From: Rhytidiadelphus loreus
Lineage: Eukaryota > Streptophyta > Bryopsida > Hypnales > Hylocomiaceae
Length of the DNA stretch: 64,000 nt
Direction: 5' to 3'
Assembly: GCA_947034895.1 (NCBI GenBank)
Contig: OX344761.1
Coordinates: 93,509,447 to 93,573,446, forward strand
Position 1 is the stretch's first letter. Each line of letters opens with the position of its first letter. The notes below the pieces were generated by a model. It ran no database searches. It was not told the DNA's origin and saw only the letters and a list, made by a program, of their open reading frames with translations. The position numbers and the translations under genes were made by a program. Shown piece by piece: positions 35,801 to 45,764 of this stretch.

Positions 35801-37124
35801 TTGTTTAAATTTGACATTTAAGATTTTCTCGAGGTCATATGTTACAAATAAATTTCACAATACCAATTATAATTTCATATGTCATATTTTTTAATGATAT
35901 ATGTATGAATGCCTGCATATAAATGTATGTATATGTATAAATATACTAATATATATATATACACTTCCACTATCCCAAACTATGAATACAATTATTCCAA
36001 GCAAATATCAACATCTTAGAAGGACAATGTGTTGAGAGTAACTTTTCCAAAAAAATAATTATAATATTTGAAACTTCAAATTAAAATGAGAAGACACAAA
36101 GTTGATAGTAGTCAAAAGAATGTATGAAGTTCAAATTTTAGCAAAATTGAATAGAAGCCTATGTTGTGAATGCCTACATGGTCAATTCTAATAAAGTCTA
36201 TATCCCCCTTGAAGAATCATTGAACGACCATATTGGTTCTATGTATATAATGATATAGAATAAGCTTGCTATTTCTAATAAACTACTTCATTTTTTATAA
36301 GTTTTGTTGGATAATTATAACAAACAACGTATGTGAAATATGAATAGCAGTGTTTTAGGTAGCGTATTGAACATAATGGAAGTCAAAGATTTGTTGATTG
36401 ATATACATTTCTAAATGTACCTTAATTTCAAGAGAGGTGCCAATGAGAATAGAAATGCAATAGAGAATGTTGCAAGAACTTGCAATATTATAACTTACAA
36501 GGAAAATTATATTGCATAGAAATTTAAATCATGAACTAAAGTACACTTCAACTAGTAGCTTGTAGAATATATGCATAGAATCTTCTATGTGCCCTACCAT
36601 GATTTTCTTGTACATGGTATTTTCATCCAATAAACTAAACATTTTATAAGTAATTGCTATTTAATCTTCCTCACCTTTCAATAAACTTTCAAACTTCAAA
36701 GAAGATGTGCCAACAATATCTTGAACTTCCTAAAACATAAATTTTGTTTTAGAGGCCAAAGTCAAGTAGTTTGATAAATATGAATAGATAACTCTAAAAT
36801 GTAAAATAGGTAAGGAACTATATTTTCAAAGGTGCTTTCTAAAAGTCCCATAATATTGGAATATTGCAAATTTCACATAATTGTTGCTCGAAGGATCCAA
36901 CCTCAATGATACATCAAAAAGCAAAGAAGGGAAGTAGAGGGAGTTCAGAGGGGAGCATGAGTCCAACACCAAAAGGTTGGAATGAGGATAGGAAGTTAGA
37001 AGGGGAGGGAAGCAAGGCAAGGAGGTCGGAGGGGAGAGGGAGGTTGGGGATGGAGAAGGGAATGGCCCCCTCATCCCCCATCCATCCAGTTTCGGGACAA
37101 TGAAGGGGGCAATTCACCTTGGCC
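32871..37124 (+). mobile_element. Mutator-like non-autonomous element, 4.25 kb, 9-bp target duplication
   Basis: Direct repeats GTAATATGT at 32862-32870 and 37125-37133 flank inverted ends: GACCAGGGTGAATTG on the left and, read inward, GGCCAAGGTGAATTG on the right. The inverted similarity continues inward through C-rich text (CTCCGACCTCATTGC on the left, CTCCGACCTCCTTGC on the right). A 9-base duplication with long inverted ends is the hallmark of MULEs. The AT-rich interior has no transposase or recognisable captured gene and contains a nested CACTA element at 34051-35001. Frames at 36826-37117 are translations of the terminal repeat. Confidence 0.75.
34051..35001 (+). mobile_element. CACTA-ended non-autonomous element nested in the MULE, 951 bp
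   Basis: Left CACTACAAGAAAAAGGGGTG and, read inward from the right, CACTACAAGAGAAAGGGGTG: the typical CACTA terminus. AAA occurs on both sides as the 3-base duplication. Near the ends, GATTGCAAGAAAGA faces its near complement TCTTTCTCGCAATC at 34783-34796, and a second hairpin (GTCCTAGAAATAAGATATT with its inverse) lies at 34813-34970. No coding. Confidence 0.75.
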
Positions 37125-37145
37125 GTAATATGTATGGATGTTGGA

Positions 37146-37294
37146 GAAAAGATTTTAGAACATCTACCTCCAAAATGTGACCCTTCCTAACTTTTGCTTA
37201 CGGTATCCAAATGTTGCGTTCTCTGGTACGTTGGAACCTCCTTTTACTTGCCAACAAGAAAATATGAAAATTTGACTAGTCTAATAATAGTAAC
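37146..37294 (-). repeat. Dispersed repeat family A, copy 3 (inverted)
   Basis: Reverse complement of the word order in the 2.7- and 8.5-kb copies: CATCTACCTCCAAAATG, CTTTTGCTTACGGTATCCAA, GTTGGAACCTCCTTTTAC, TTGCCAACAAGAAAATATG. It begins about 20 bases after the MULE. Confidence 0.55.
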
Positions 37295-37399
37295 TAGACA
37301 TAGTAACAAAATGTGTCGGTTTTGGGCGTACCCACTCAGAAATTGAGCTCACATTGGGCTCGACATTGGGAAGTTATAAGATAGGAGGTTCTAAAAGCG

Positions 37400-38480
37400 C
37401 ATAGGCTCTAAAACTGCCCACGTCTTGAAATGTACACTATTTGTACATGTTACTTTTTCTTAGCCTTCAGTGCTATACAAACAATGTACATTTTAGGAGG
37501 TGGGCAATTGTGGAGCCATATGCTAGTTGACATTCAAATTTTCATAACTAATTCCACAAAGCTAAAAAAAAATGAAATGACTTGGGTTAGATGCCAATTC
37601 CACTTGTCTTTCAAAGAAAATTTACTGAAAAATATTTCATTCAAGAAGCTTTATCTCCCCAAAATTCAATTCCAGCTCTTAGGTGGTCAATTTATGGACC
37701 TTTTACCTTAATGTGGACAGTTAGAGTGTGTATATTGCAAATTACTATCAAATTAAGAATTTTGCAGTACGCTAAGTTCGCTGATTTCTGTGTCCCCAAA
37801 GATCCATCTAAGGTAGAATCACCCATTCCCGACCAGGGATGAGTCTCCAACATGTAGAGGTAATCTATAGGAGAGGGCTCGAAAACAGTTCAGGCATTTT
37901 GAACCGCTCAGTAGGGGGCTCTGAAATGGATCTTTGATATTAGTAAAAATGGACTTGTGGTTACTTTAAAGTATGATAAAGTTTGGTTTACAGTCCTTGG
38001 ATGGACGGTTTTAAAGTCACAATGGGTTCATTCCTAATCATGTAGTAGTTGTTTTTAATTTTCATTCAAAATAATATTTTGTAGTCCAACTACCTTCTTA
38101 TTAATGTCAAAAAAATCTGAAATAATGTTTTATTCAAGCATTCATTTCAGATTTAGAAACGGTCGCTTTTAGAGACTATCTTCCCCACTTTTTATACGTT
38201 AAAATGTTAGTTTTTGAACAAAGTCTGATTTTTTTCCAAACTAAGTATGAGCAGATTTTCAAGGCCTACCAATCACAATTAGGACCCTATGCCACTTTCC
38301 ATTTGAAAATTCATAAGTAATTTATGAAAGCTCCAAAAATTACGAAACGACTTGTGTTAGATTCCTCATCTTCTTCTCTTTGACTGAAAAATGAATAAAA
38401 AATACTTACATCTAAAAAACTACTTGAAAAAGGTTGACCAGGTCTTAAATGAGCGGTTTCTGAGCCTGTTACCTTAATTC
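37400..38480 (+). repeat. Repeat family B, two degenerate units
   Basis: The first unit (37400-37720) matches 5400-5710 in order, including AAATGTACACTAT, GTACATTTTAGGAGGTGGG and GACTTGGGTTAGATGCCAAT. A second, more decayed unit with CGAAACGACTTGTGTTAGAT lies at 38290-38480. Open frames at 37430-37842 are not supported as genes. Confidence 0.55.
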
Positions 38481-38489
38481 CAACCAAGT

Positions 38490-39094
38490 AAACTGTTTTT
38501 GTGGACTATCAGATTTAATCACGAGCACAATATACAAGGCTGCAAGGAACAATTATTACATGCCATGTGTTTATTTTGAAATTTGTACACATGAGCAGGA
38601 AGTCATCTTGTCTATGATTGGAATTGCAAAACTCTAAATGTTGGGTATGGGTAGGGAACACTTTATGCCTTCTAAAATTCACAGAAATTTCAGTTTTGCA
38701 AATAAAATTCTGAAAATTTTGCAATCACAGTATTTTCTACGTTCCTACACAGGAAAAATTTCCATTCCACTCAACTATTCCCCATCTGTCCCACAGATGC
38801 TTATTTGATCGGTTATGGGCAGCCTTATCTTACCTCAACTGCAAGTTATAATCATTTTCTGCACTACAAGATTGTCATGAGTTGGATAAGTCAAATTAGT
38901 TGTACTGAAATTGAAAACTCAAAATTAATGGACATGGATGGCATTTCTGGCTAACCAAGTAAGTTAATGGATCATTTCGATACCTAACTTATCTTACTTG
39001 CATTCATTAAGTATTGCAAAAATCTACAGTAGTGGAATTGAGTTTCCATACTGGTAACCAGTAACTTAATTCTCCCCAGTAAGTCCATGCCATG
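38490..39094. other. Intergenic DNA, nothing recognised
   Basis: No supported feature. The minus-strand open frame at 38515-38724 has no family character. Confidence 0.4.
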
Positions 39095-39098
39095 TGTA

Positions 39099-40136
39099 CA
39101 GTAAGGTCTACTTCATTTACGAAATTTTGCATTTACGGGGAAAAAATGACTGCTGCCATCCACTGCTGCCATCTTTGACGCCCTACCTAGGGCTGAAAAA
39201 TTGTTATTTTATCATGAATTTTTTTCCATAAGATCATATCTATGTTAATAACATATGTGACAAATTTCAAGGTCAAAAGATTTACACATAAAAAGATATT
39301 CACAATCTATCAACATGTGTAGTTGTGAGAAAAATTTCAATGCTACCAACTTTGACACCCTCACAAAGATTGAGAAATTAAAATTTGGCCATGAAATTTT
39401 TGTTATGAGATCATGTCTATGTTGGTAATATGTGTGCCAAATTTCAAGTTCAAAGGATTTTCCCATCAAAAGATATTTGAAATCTACAAACAAAAGTAGT
39501 TGTTAAAAATTATTTCACAACTACACATGTTGTGAATTTCTAATTTCTAACAACTACTTTTGTTTGTAGATTTCAAATATCTTTTTCTAGGCAAATCTTT
39601 TAAACTTGAAATTTGGCACACATATTATCAACATAGAGGTGTTCTCATGAATTTTTTTTTATGATAATTAAACAATTTTTCTGCCCTTAGGAAGGTGTCA
39701 AAGTAGGCACTAGTGAAATTGTTTCTCTCAACTACATTTGTCCACTAGTAGATTTCAAATATCTTTTAATGGGAAAATCCTTTGAACTTGAAATTTGGCA
39801 GATATATTACCAACATAGACATGATCTCATAACAAAAATTTCATGGCCAAATTTTAATTTCTCAATCTTTGGGAGGGTGTCAAAGTTGGTAGCATTGAAA
39901 TTTTTCTCACAACTACACATGTTGATAGATTGTGAATATCTTTTTATGTGTAAATCTTTTGACCTTGAAATTTGTCACATATGTTATTAACATAGATATG
40001 ATCCTGTGAAAAAAAATTCATGATAAAATAACAATTTTTCAGCCCTAGGTAGGGCGTCAAAGATGGCAGCAGTGGATGGCAGCAGTCATTTTTTCCCCGT
40101 AAATGCAAAATTTCGTAAATGAAGTAGACCTTACTG
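39099..40136. mobile_element. Long foldback element of pogo/Emigrant type, 1,038 bp
   Basis: TA (39097-39098, 40137-40138) flanks ends that start CAGTAAGGTCTACTTC. The left arm (about 39099-39500) and right arm (about 39728-40136) are inverted copies. By eye the outer 110 or so bases are identical and most of the remaining arm nearly so. The middle (39505-39727) holds a further partly inverted copy of the same unit. The CAGTA start plus TA duplication matches Emigrant and other pogo-like MITEs of Tc1/mariner type. Two frames inside (39245-39493 minus, 39769-39990 plus) give nearly the same peptide because of the inversion; neither is a transposase. Confidence 0.75.
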
Positions 40137-40144
40137 TACAATGC

Positions 40145-41610
40145 AGTCAACACTTGAGTTTATAAGTTCCTCTTAGTACTTGATTTTCTTAATGTAATAA
40201 TAATTTATGTGGAAAGACATCAGTATGGCACTTGGACATGGGCTGTTGAGCTGTTGGATGAAAATGGGGTAGGTTAGTTGGAGGGGTGTCTGTATGTGAT
40301 ATCAACTATATCATGTAATTAACTTAACTGCTGATGTAAGGTAGAACTACCTATCACCCCCCTGATTTGCAATCTGACTATTTTGGGGTTAATTTCAAGA
40401 AGGACACATATTTTTCAGAGATGTGTTTTTGTTTCACGGATCAAACCCAAGTGGAATTATAATTTTCCCATTAAAATTGTAATTTCTGTGAATTTTTGAA
40501 GTGGTCAGTCCTGAAATTACAAAACCATTTGTAGAGTGGGGTCAAAATTGTCCCATAAACAACCCATTACCGCCTAATCAAGTACTAGATATTCTCTATT
40601 AATGGAGTGACACGTAACCCTTGTTGTCATAAAAATCCCTGATTCTGTCATAGAATTCTTTGATTTTGTCATAAAAGGAAGGGAATTAGAGGGGATTTTA
40701 GGCGGAATTGGGGCCAAAGTTGGTGACGGAATTGGGCTGGTCTACTTGATGGAATTGGACTGCAGAACGGTAATGGGTGTTTTGACCTTACATTGGTTGC
40801 CTACTTAGAGACTATAATTAATGGTAAAGTGTGTGCAACGAGGGAGGGAGCGGGAGTTTGAAAAAAATACCGGACAAAACTTCTTGGAGCATCTCAATTT
40901 GGAATGAAGATGCAACAATGAATCTTTTTGGAATCAAGTAAGGTAAATCAGCCCACTATGGTCACCTACCAAATGACCCCATTATGTGTTTTTTTCAATT
41001 TTTTCAATTTTTGGCTTCAATGCATGTCTTACATGACAATAATGAAGTAGTTAGTGACTTCATTAGGAGCTTCCAATTTTTCAGTGAGAATTCATTGTGA
41101 GAATTGACTTTTTAGGCTTTTCATGTTAGAAAAGACTTTGACTACTTTGGGTGAGCCAAATGAGCATGATGGATTCAAATTTTGTTGGTTTTAAGGTATT
41201 CTACAAACTCTTACGGGCAAAGATGCATTGAACACTTCAAAAATTCATAGCAAATTCATAAATTGTCAAAAAAAACATAATTTCAATTGCTCTTCATTGT
41301 TTTTCACACTTATACTATTGTGGGAAAAAATTGAAAAATTTCAGTAACCACATGATGTCTCACTCTTTGTTCTGACCACAATGGGTTGGTTTACCTTAGT
41401 TTTGAAGTTATCACATTTTTTCTTGGATGTACCAACAAGTGTGTCACTTTATGCTATTGGAGCTGTGATGTATAGGGATTAAACCTTCCTTTACCACCCT
41501 TTCTACAAATTGGGGTTCACTTTGCAATTAATTCTATTCTCAAAAAACTTTTGATAGTATATTTGACAAAACTTCTATGGATTAGTTACAATCTAGGAAG
41601 AGTTATCCTA
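40145..41610. other. AT-rich intergenic DNA, nothing recognised
   Basis: No open frame, RNA gene or element end that I can support. Confidence 0.4.
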
Positions 41611-41616
41611 CATTAA

Positions 41617-41893
41617 AAGTAACTACACCTAAAATTGTACAAAATAAGTAATATAGCATGGTTCCCAGTATTACATTTGTTTATAGAGTCTTGTTGGTAG
41701 TGGAAAGTAGATTCTAGATTCTCTTAGAATGCATTTTTTGGACATCCTATGAATGAACTACAAATTTTCATAGTACTGAAAATAGGATTTAGGATAACTA
41801 ATTGTAGACTCTCATGAATGATAAAAGTACATTTTAAGTAAGAATCTAGAGTGGTCAATTTTAGGAAGTGGTTGAAATTAGATGTAGTTACCT
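41617..41893 (+). mobile_element. TA-flanked MITE family D, copy 4
   Basis: Starts AAGTAACTACACC and ends GATGTAGTTACCT followed by TA. It shares GGTTCCCA, CTTGTTGGTAGT, CTCTTAGAATGCATTTTTTG and GGTTGAAATTAGATG with the other copies. The left TA is mutated. Confidence 0.7.
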
Positions 41894-42132
41894 TAGTACA
41901 AAACATGCATGATAGACTAAGCTTCAAGACCCACATTTGATGTAACTCGTTGTAAAGACAATGCTAGAAGACAATGCCTACATTCTCTGAAATGGGAGAA
42001 TTCTCTCATTGTGCGACCTCTACCATTGTCAAGCCAAATCGTTAACACTTTAGCTCCCAAATCCTTTTTCTGAAGTTTTGTACATTTTTGCTTTAATCTT
42101 TGTACAATTATTTTATTTTCCTCGATTTCATT

Positions 42133-42357
42133 GCGCAGGGAGAATTGCCCCCCTCATTGCCCCAGTCAACTTTGGTTTTAAAAAAAAGCCCCCTATGTTG
42201 TGCCAATTTTTTGGTAATTCTTGGATCTCCTTAGAATAATTTAGGGCCTTTGATTGCAAATATGAATTCAGAATTTCAAAAAAAAATTAAGCCTTGCAAA
42301 TAAAAAATTCCAGGGTTTGCCCTGGAGGGGCAATGAGGGGGTCAATTCACCCTGGCC
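42133..42357 (+). mobile_element. Mutator-like MITE, 225 bp, 9-bp target duplication
   Basis: Direct repeats GATTTCATT at 42124-42132 and 42358-42366 flank inverted ends, GCGCAGGGAGAATTG on the left and, read inward, GGCCAGGGTGAATTG on the right, continuing into CCCCCTCATTGCCCC on both sides. These are the same ends as the 4.25-kb element at 32871-37124, so both belong to one family. No coding. Confidence 0.8.
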
Positions 42358-42369
42358 GATTTCATTGAG

Positions 42370-44084
42370 TCCATTGTAGAGAAAGGTTGTATTTCAAAGA
42401 TTCAAGTCACAGTTGAGGATGAATGAGAAACTAAACGGAGGTACAAGGCATGATGCCCCTGAAGTACCTCCATTCTTCATTTGCAATGGATTTCCATTTG
42501 TTTCCCAAAAAAAGAAAATTGCCTCCATTCCATTCATCATCCAAAATATGGACTTGGAGAGCCCAAGGGTTAAAACCTCCACAAAAGAAACATAAGTCAT
42601 TCCAGTATTGCAAAACTAACCTCTACCGCTAGTAGATCGTGAAATATTGTTGCCTCGGGATGTTTTTGAGGAATATGCATGCAAAGCTTCAGGAAGCTGA
42701 AATCAAGAGTTAATGGAAAACCAAGTACGTGCCCAAAATTCCAAGAAGCTTTTGAGCTTGCAGTCGACAGGTTGCACACACAGCAGTATTTGTACAAGGA
42801 TAAGTTCCAAGGTGTTGGACACTGAACGCAATTCCAGGTAAAATTTCTGGTGGTGCAGGCAAAATCAACCTTAATTCATTTTCAGTCAAATGCACACGCA
42901 AGGCATCCACAACTGATTTCCACTAGTGGCAAATCAGCAATCATAACCGATAAATAGAAAAACACAAACAGGAAAATGACACAAATGCTGTATCATATAT
43001 AATGTCGAATGACAAATGATTGATTTGCCAATTTTCAATTAATGAAGAAAAAAAGAATGTGCTCTAGTTTCAAATGTGAAACTAGCCACAAACTCACACA
43101 ATACTAGAGAATACTATTCTACTTGCTCTCTGGTTTGCGACAAATCCTTGTCACAAAACTTCAAATAATGTGTAAATTACTAAGTGGCGACAAATCACGC
43201 TTAGCAACACAATCAGTGAATCCCCCTCTGCTGCACGGAAGTGCAATAGTTCTGCAACTGGACGAGGAACGTCGCTTGTGTTCTGTAAGTACTGCTAGGA
43301 TCCCTTGCTCTTGTGCGCCAGTCATACAGCTATAACGCTTTCTTCACAGAGAAAGTCCTGGAAAAGACGTTCCAGCAGTAGGTTCTCATTACGAAAGGAA
43401 CTCCGAGAACCAACAAACGCCGAGACAGCATCTCCGTCCAGAAACGAATCCAGATCAACTCTCGGATGGGAGCAGAGCATAGTCGTGAGCTATACTATGA
43501 TAGAATCTGAGCAATACGTTAGCAAAGCACACTACCATCCCATCGCTCACTGGAGGCAGAAGGTCCAGCCAGGGGACACAATCAGGAGCTTGACGTTCCA
43601 GCAGCAATTACTGCCCTCGCGGATTAATCATAAAGAATGGGTAATAAAGAAAATTTTAAGGCATCTCGCTCAGCGACATGCAATCTGAGTCGTTAGAAGA
43701 GGGTCCACGGACCTGCCACAACATTGCACATCAGTCAGGAAGCAGTCTCGTCATACTAGATCTCTGTGCGTTTAGACGCTTTGAAACTATTATTTAGTGC
43801 ACATGGGTTACGTTGTCTATCTAGACATAGAATCCTTCCGGCATTCCTTCTGACATAACAAGAACTTCAAGAAACCATACATGGGAAGGGGCGTACCTGG
43901 AATGTAGCAAAGACACCACATTGGGGCAATCGGAAAAATGAGTATGTCTGGATGGCCTTGTACGCCGTTCACAACCATATACCAACACCACGTCTTCGAA
44001 CGCAAAGCAATCATGGAAAATAACTACAAAATAGAAGCTCCAGCCATCACACCACACATCACCCTACAGAGTCTTTAAGAACGC
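42370..44084. other. Gene-like 3' flank of SMR gene 2, product unidentified
   Basis: Higher G+C than the repeat desert, with many overlapping open frames. The most protein-like is on the minus strand around 42725-42905 (LTENELRLILPAPPEILPG, then a CTNTAVCATCRLQAQ cysteine pair). Plus-strand frames at 43123-43688 have no recognisable family; a GTAAGT donor on the plus strand sits at 43285-43290. The stretch may combine the SMR 3' UTR with an exon of an unknown or decayed gene. I could not build a consistent model. Confidence 0.25.
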
Positions 44085-44528
44085 TCAAAAGAGGTAACAC
44101 GGGGACAAGCCCAAATCCTGCTGACTCGTTTTCTCGTACGCAGAGGAGCACGCCATCGCCATCCGACTCACCCCGCGAGCTTTCTTGGGAGCAGGCGGGC
44201 AAATCTCCACATCGACATCCGGTATTTGGTGATCCGTGTCTTTAGGCGTCTCACATCCCACATCCCGCGTGAGCTCTTCGCATTCACTGATCTCCAAACT
44301 CAGAGCACGACACTGACCCCCCTTGGGCGTTCCCGAGCTTCCAGTAAACGAGGCAGCAGCAGCAGCAGTCGTCGTCGTCGTCGTCGTCACAGTACGAACA
44401 GGGCGAAGACTCGGGAGCGACACCCAGGCATCCACGAGCGACAGGCGGCTTCTTCTTCCAAACGGGCTCCCGAATCCCAAACTCTCCATAGCCTTGGGAG
44501 ATTGTGTGTGCACCATAGTCGACGCCAT
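44085..44528 (-). CDS. SMR: SIAMESE-RELATED cyclin-dependent kinase inhibitor (SMR gene 2)
   Basis: A 147-residue paralogue of the gene at 1113-1553. It carries the SMR signature GCETPKDTDHQIP at residues 91-103 and CPPAPKKAR at 110-118, preceded by a poly-Thr/poly-Ala run (about 46-60, from GTC/GCA triplet repeats at 44355-44390) and the shared RLSLVDAWVSLPSLRPVRT block. ATG at 44528 is the first in frame; an in-frame TGA lies just upstream. After residue 119 the protein departs from its paralogue: the FFNTPDFEIF box is absent and the tail ends at SPCYLF. The divergence coincides with a perfect GTGAGT donor (44171 down to 44166), so an intron may remove this tail, but I found no second exon encoding the box. 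The signature is firm; the C-terminus is uncertain. Confidence 0.8.
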   Translation of the reverse strand: MASTMVHTQSPKAMESLGFGSPFGRRSRLSLVDAWVSLPSLRPVRTVTTTTTTTAAAAASFTGSSGTPKGGQCRALSLEISECEELTRDVGCETPKDTDHQIPDVDVEICPPAPKKARGVSRMAMACSSAYEKTSQQDLGLSPCYLF

Positions 44529-45010
44529 CACAATCTGGGACAATCACAGAAACCAAACCCAAAGGAAAGAATGGAAACCTTCCAGGTCCGTGACGAAGCT
44601 ATAAAGCTAAGTGAAGAGCTAAGAGACGAGCACAGGGGTTTAAGACACGAACATGGAGCGCGATCAACGACGAGTCACAGAGAGGATGCTATAAATATAA
44701 CCATCCTCCTCTTTTTCCTTTCAAATTCGCACTCACCCAACTTTCAATTTGTGCCAAGGAAGTTTAAATAAAAATTTGAAATCACACCCACCACCGGAGG
44801 CATTCGGATTCGCTCGAGCCCGGGCCTCCGCCGCCGCGCACGGAGAATTCGTCGTGGCCGCGACGGCCGGGAGCACCACGCGAGCAAAGACGACTCCCGG
44901 GTGCGGGTGTCGATTTTTTTTTTTTTGCACCCGGTCTGCCCCCTCGCAGATCGGGCACATGCACGAGCGCGTGAAACGGACTGACTGACCCCAGCGGCTC
45001 TCTAGCCTGC
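44529..45010 (-). promoter_or_regulatory. Promoter and leader of SMR gene 2
   Basis: A TATA-like ATATTTATAG lies at 44689-44698 on the minus strand, about 160 bases above the ATG. The same bases read TATAAATA on the plus strand, so direction is ambiguous. A GC-rich island follows at 44800-45000 (CCGCCGCCGCGCACGG, GCCGCGACGGCCGGG) with a T(12) run in the middle. Open frames in both directions here are low-complexity shadows of the GC-rich DNA. Confidence 0.4.
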
Positions 45011-45525
45011 AAGTTGTGCTCCGTCTGAGGTGGGTTACGCTAATTTCTCGCTAGCAGCCGCTTGGATTTTTAAATTTTTATTTTTAGACAGAGCATTTCC
45101 TTGAATGTTTTTTTGACACTACAGTACACTCGTCAATGAATTCCCATAAAATAAAAAATAAAAAATAAAAATAAAAATAAGCTTTTGTCCTATGCGTCGC
45201 TGTTTTGAATTGATTACTTTTGTGTATTGTAGGACAGACTAATTGCAGCTTCCTTCTAAATGGACAACCCAAATTGCCCTCACTGAGTGCGAGGGGAAGC
45301 TGCCTTGGACGTGATTTATTATTATTAGTATGGGCCTTAAACCCTTTCCGAGCTCAGCTGCAGTTGCTGCAGTCAGTGTGGGGAGAAAATGCAGCTAATC
45401 AAATCGTCGTGCTGTTTGTGGAGTGTGGGGAAATTGGCTGCTGGGAGAATCTCGGTTGGGTCCGCGGCCTTTTGGTAGAAATTTCATGAAAATCCGAAAT
45501 TTAGATTACTGCAGGAGGAGAAAGG
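45011..45525. other. Intergenic DNA next to SMR gene 2
   Basis: Contains an AAAAAT/AAAAT microsatellite at 45146-45179 and a less AT-rich stretch at 45230-45490 with an open frame on the plus strand (45220-45489) that I do not recognise. Confidence 0.35.
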
Positions 45526-45760
45526 ACCAAATGTTTGGGGGGAGAATCGCCGGTTAGTTCATTGGTAGCCGGTGAAAAAATTGGTTGCAATTTGAAAACA
45601 TTGGAAAAAAAAAATTGGTGAAAAAAATCTGGAAAAAAAAATTCTATTTGCAGAGAAAACTAGTCAGGAAAAAATGGACTTGAAACTTGAAAAATCAGTT
45701 TAATATGAGATTTAAAGGAGAACAGTTGGCAAAAATTCAAAAAATATCTTGACCGCTGTT
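45526..45760 (+). mobile_element. Dispersed insertion element (family C), copy 2
   Basis: It matches the insertion at 10085-10318 from GACCAA to ATATCTTGA, with CGCCGGTTAGTTCATTGGTA and GGTTGCAATTTGAAAACATT as the best-preserved words. No terminal repeats or target duplication could be fixed. Confidence 0.6.
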
Positions 45761-45764
45761 GTGT

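Noticed and set aside
39245..39990. Two frames on opposite strands encoding nearly the same 73-82-residue peptide
   Set aside because: They are mirror products of the foldback arms, not a gene pair; no family resemblance.
44749..44988. Plus-strand gene in the GC island upstream of SMR gene 2, suggested by TATAAATA at 44690
   Set aside because: Product is low-complexity Ala/Arg/Pro text mirrored on the other strand; better explained as promoter DNA.
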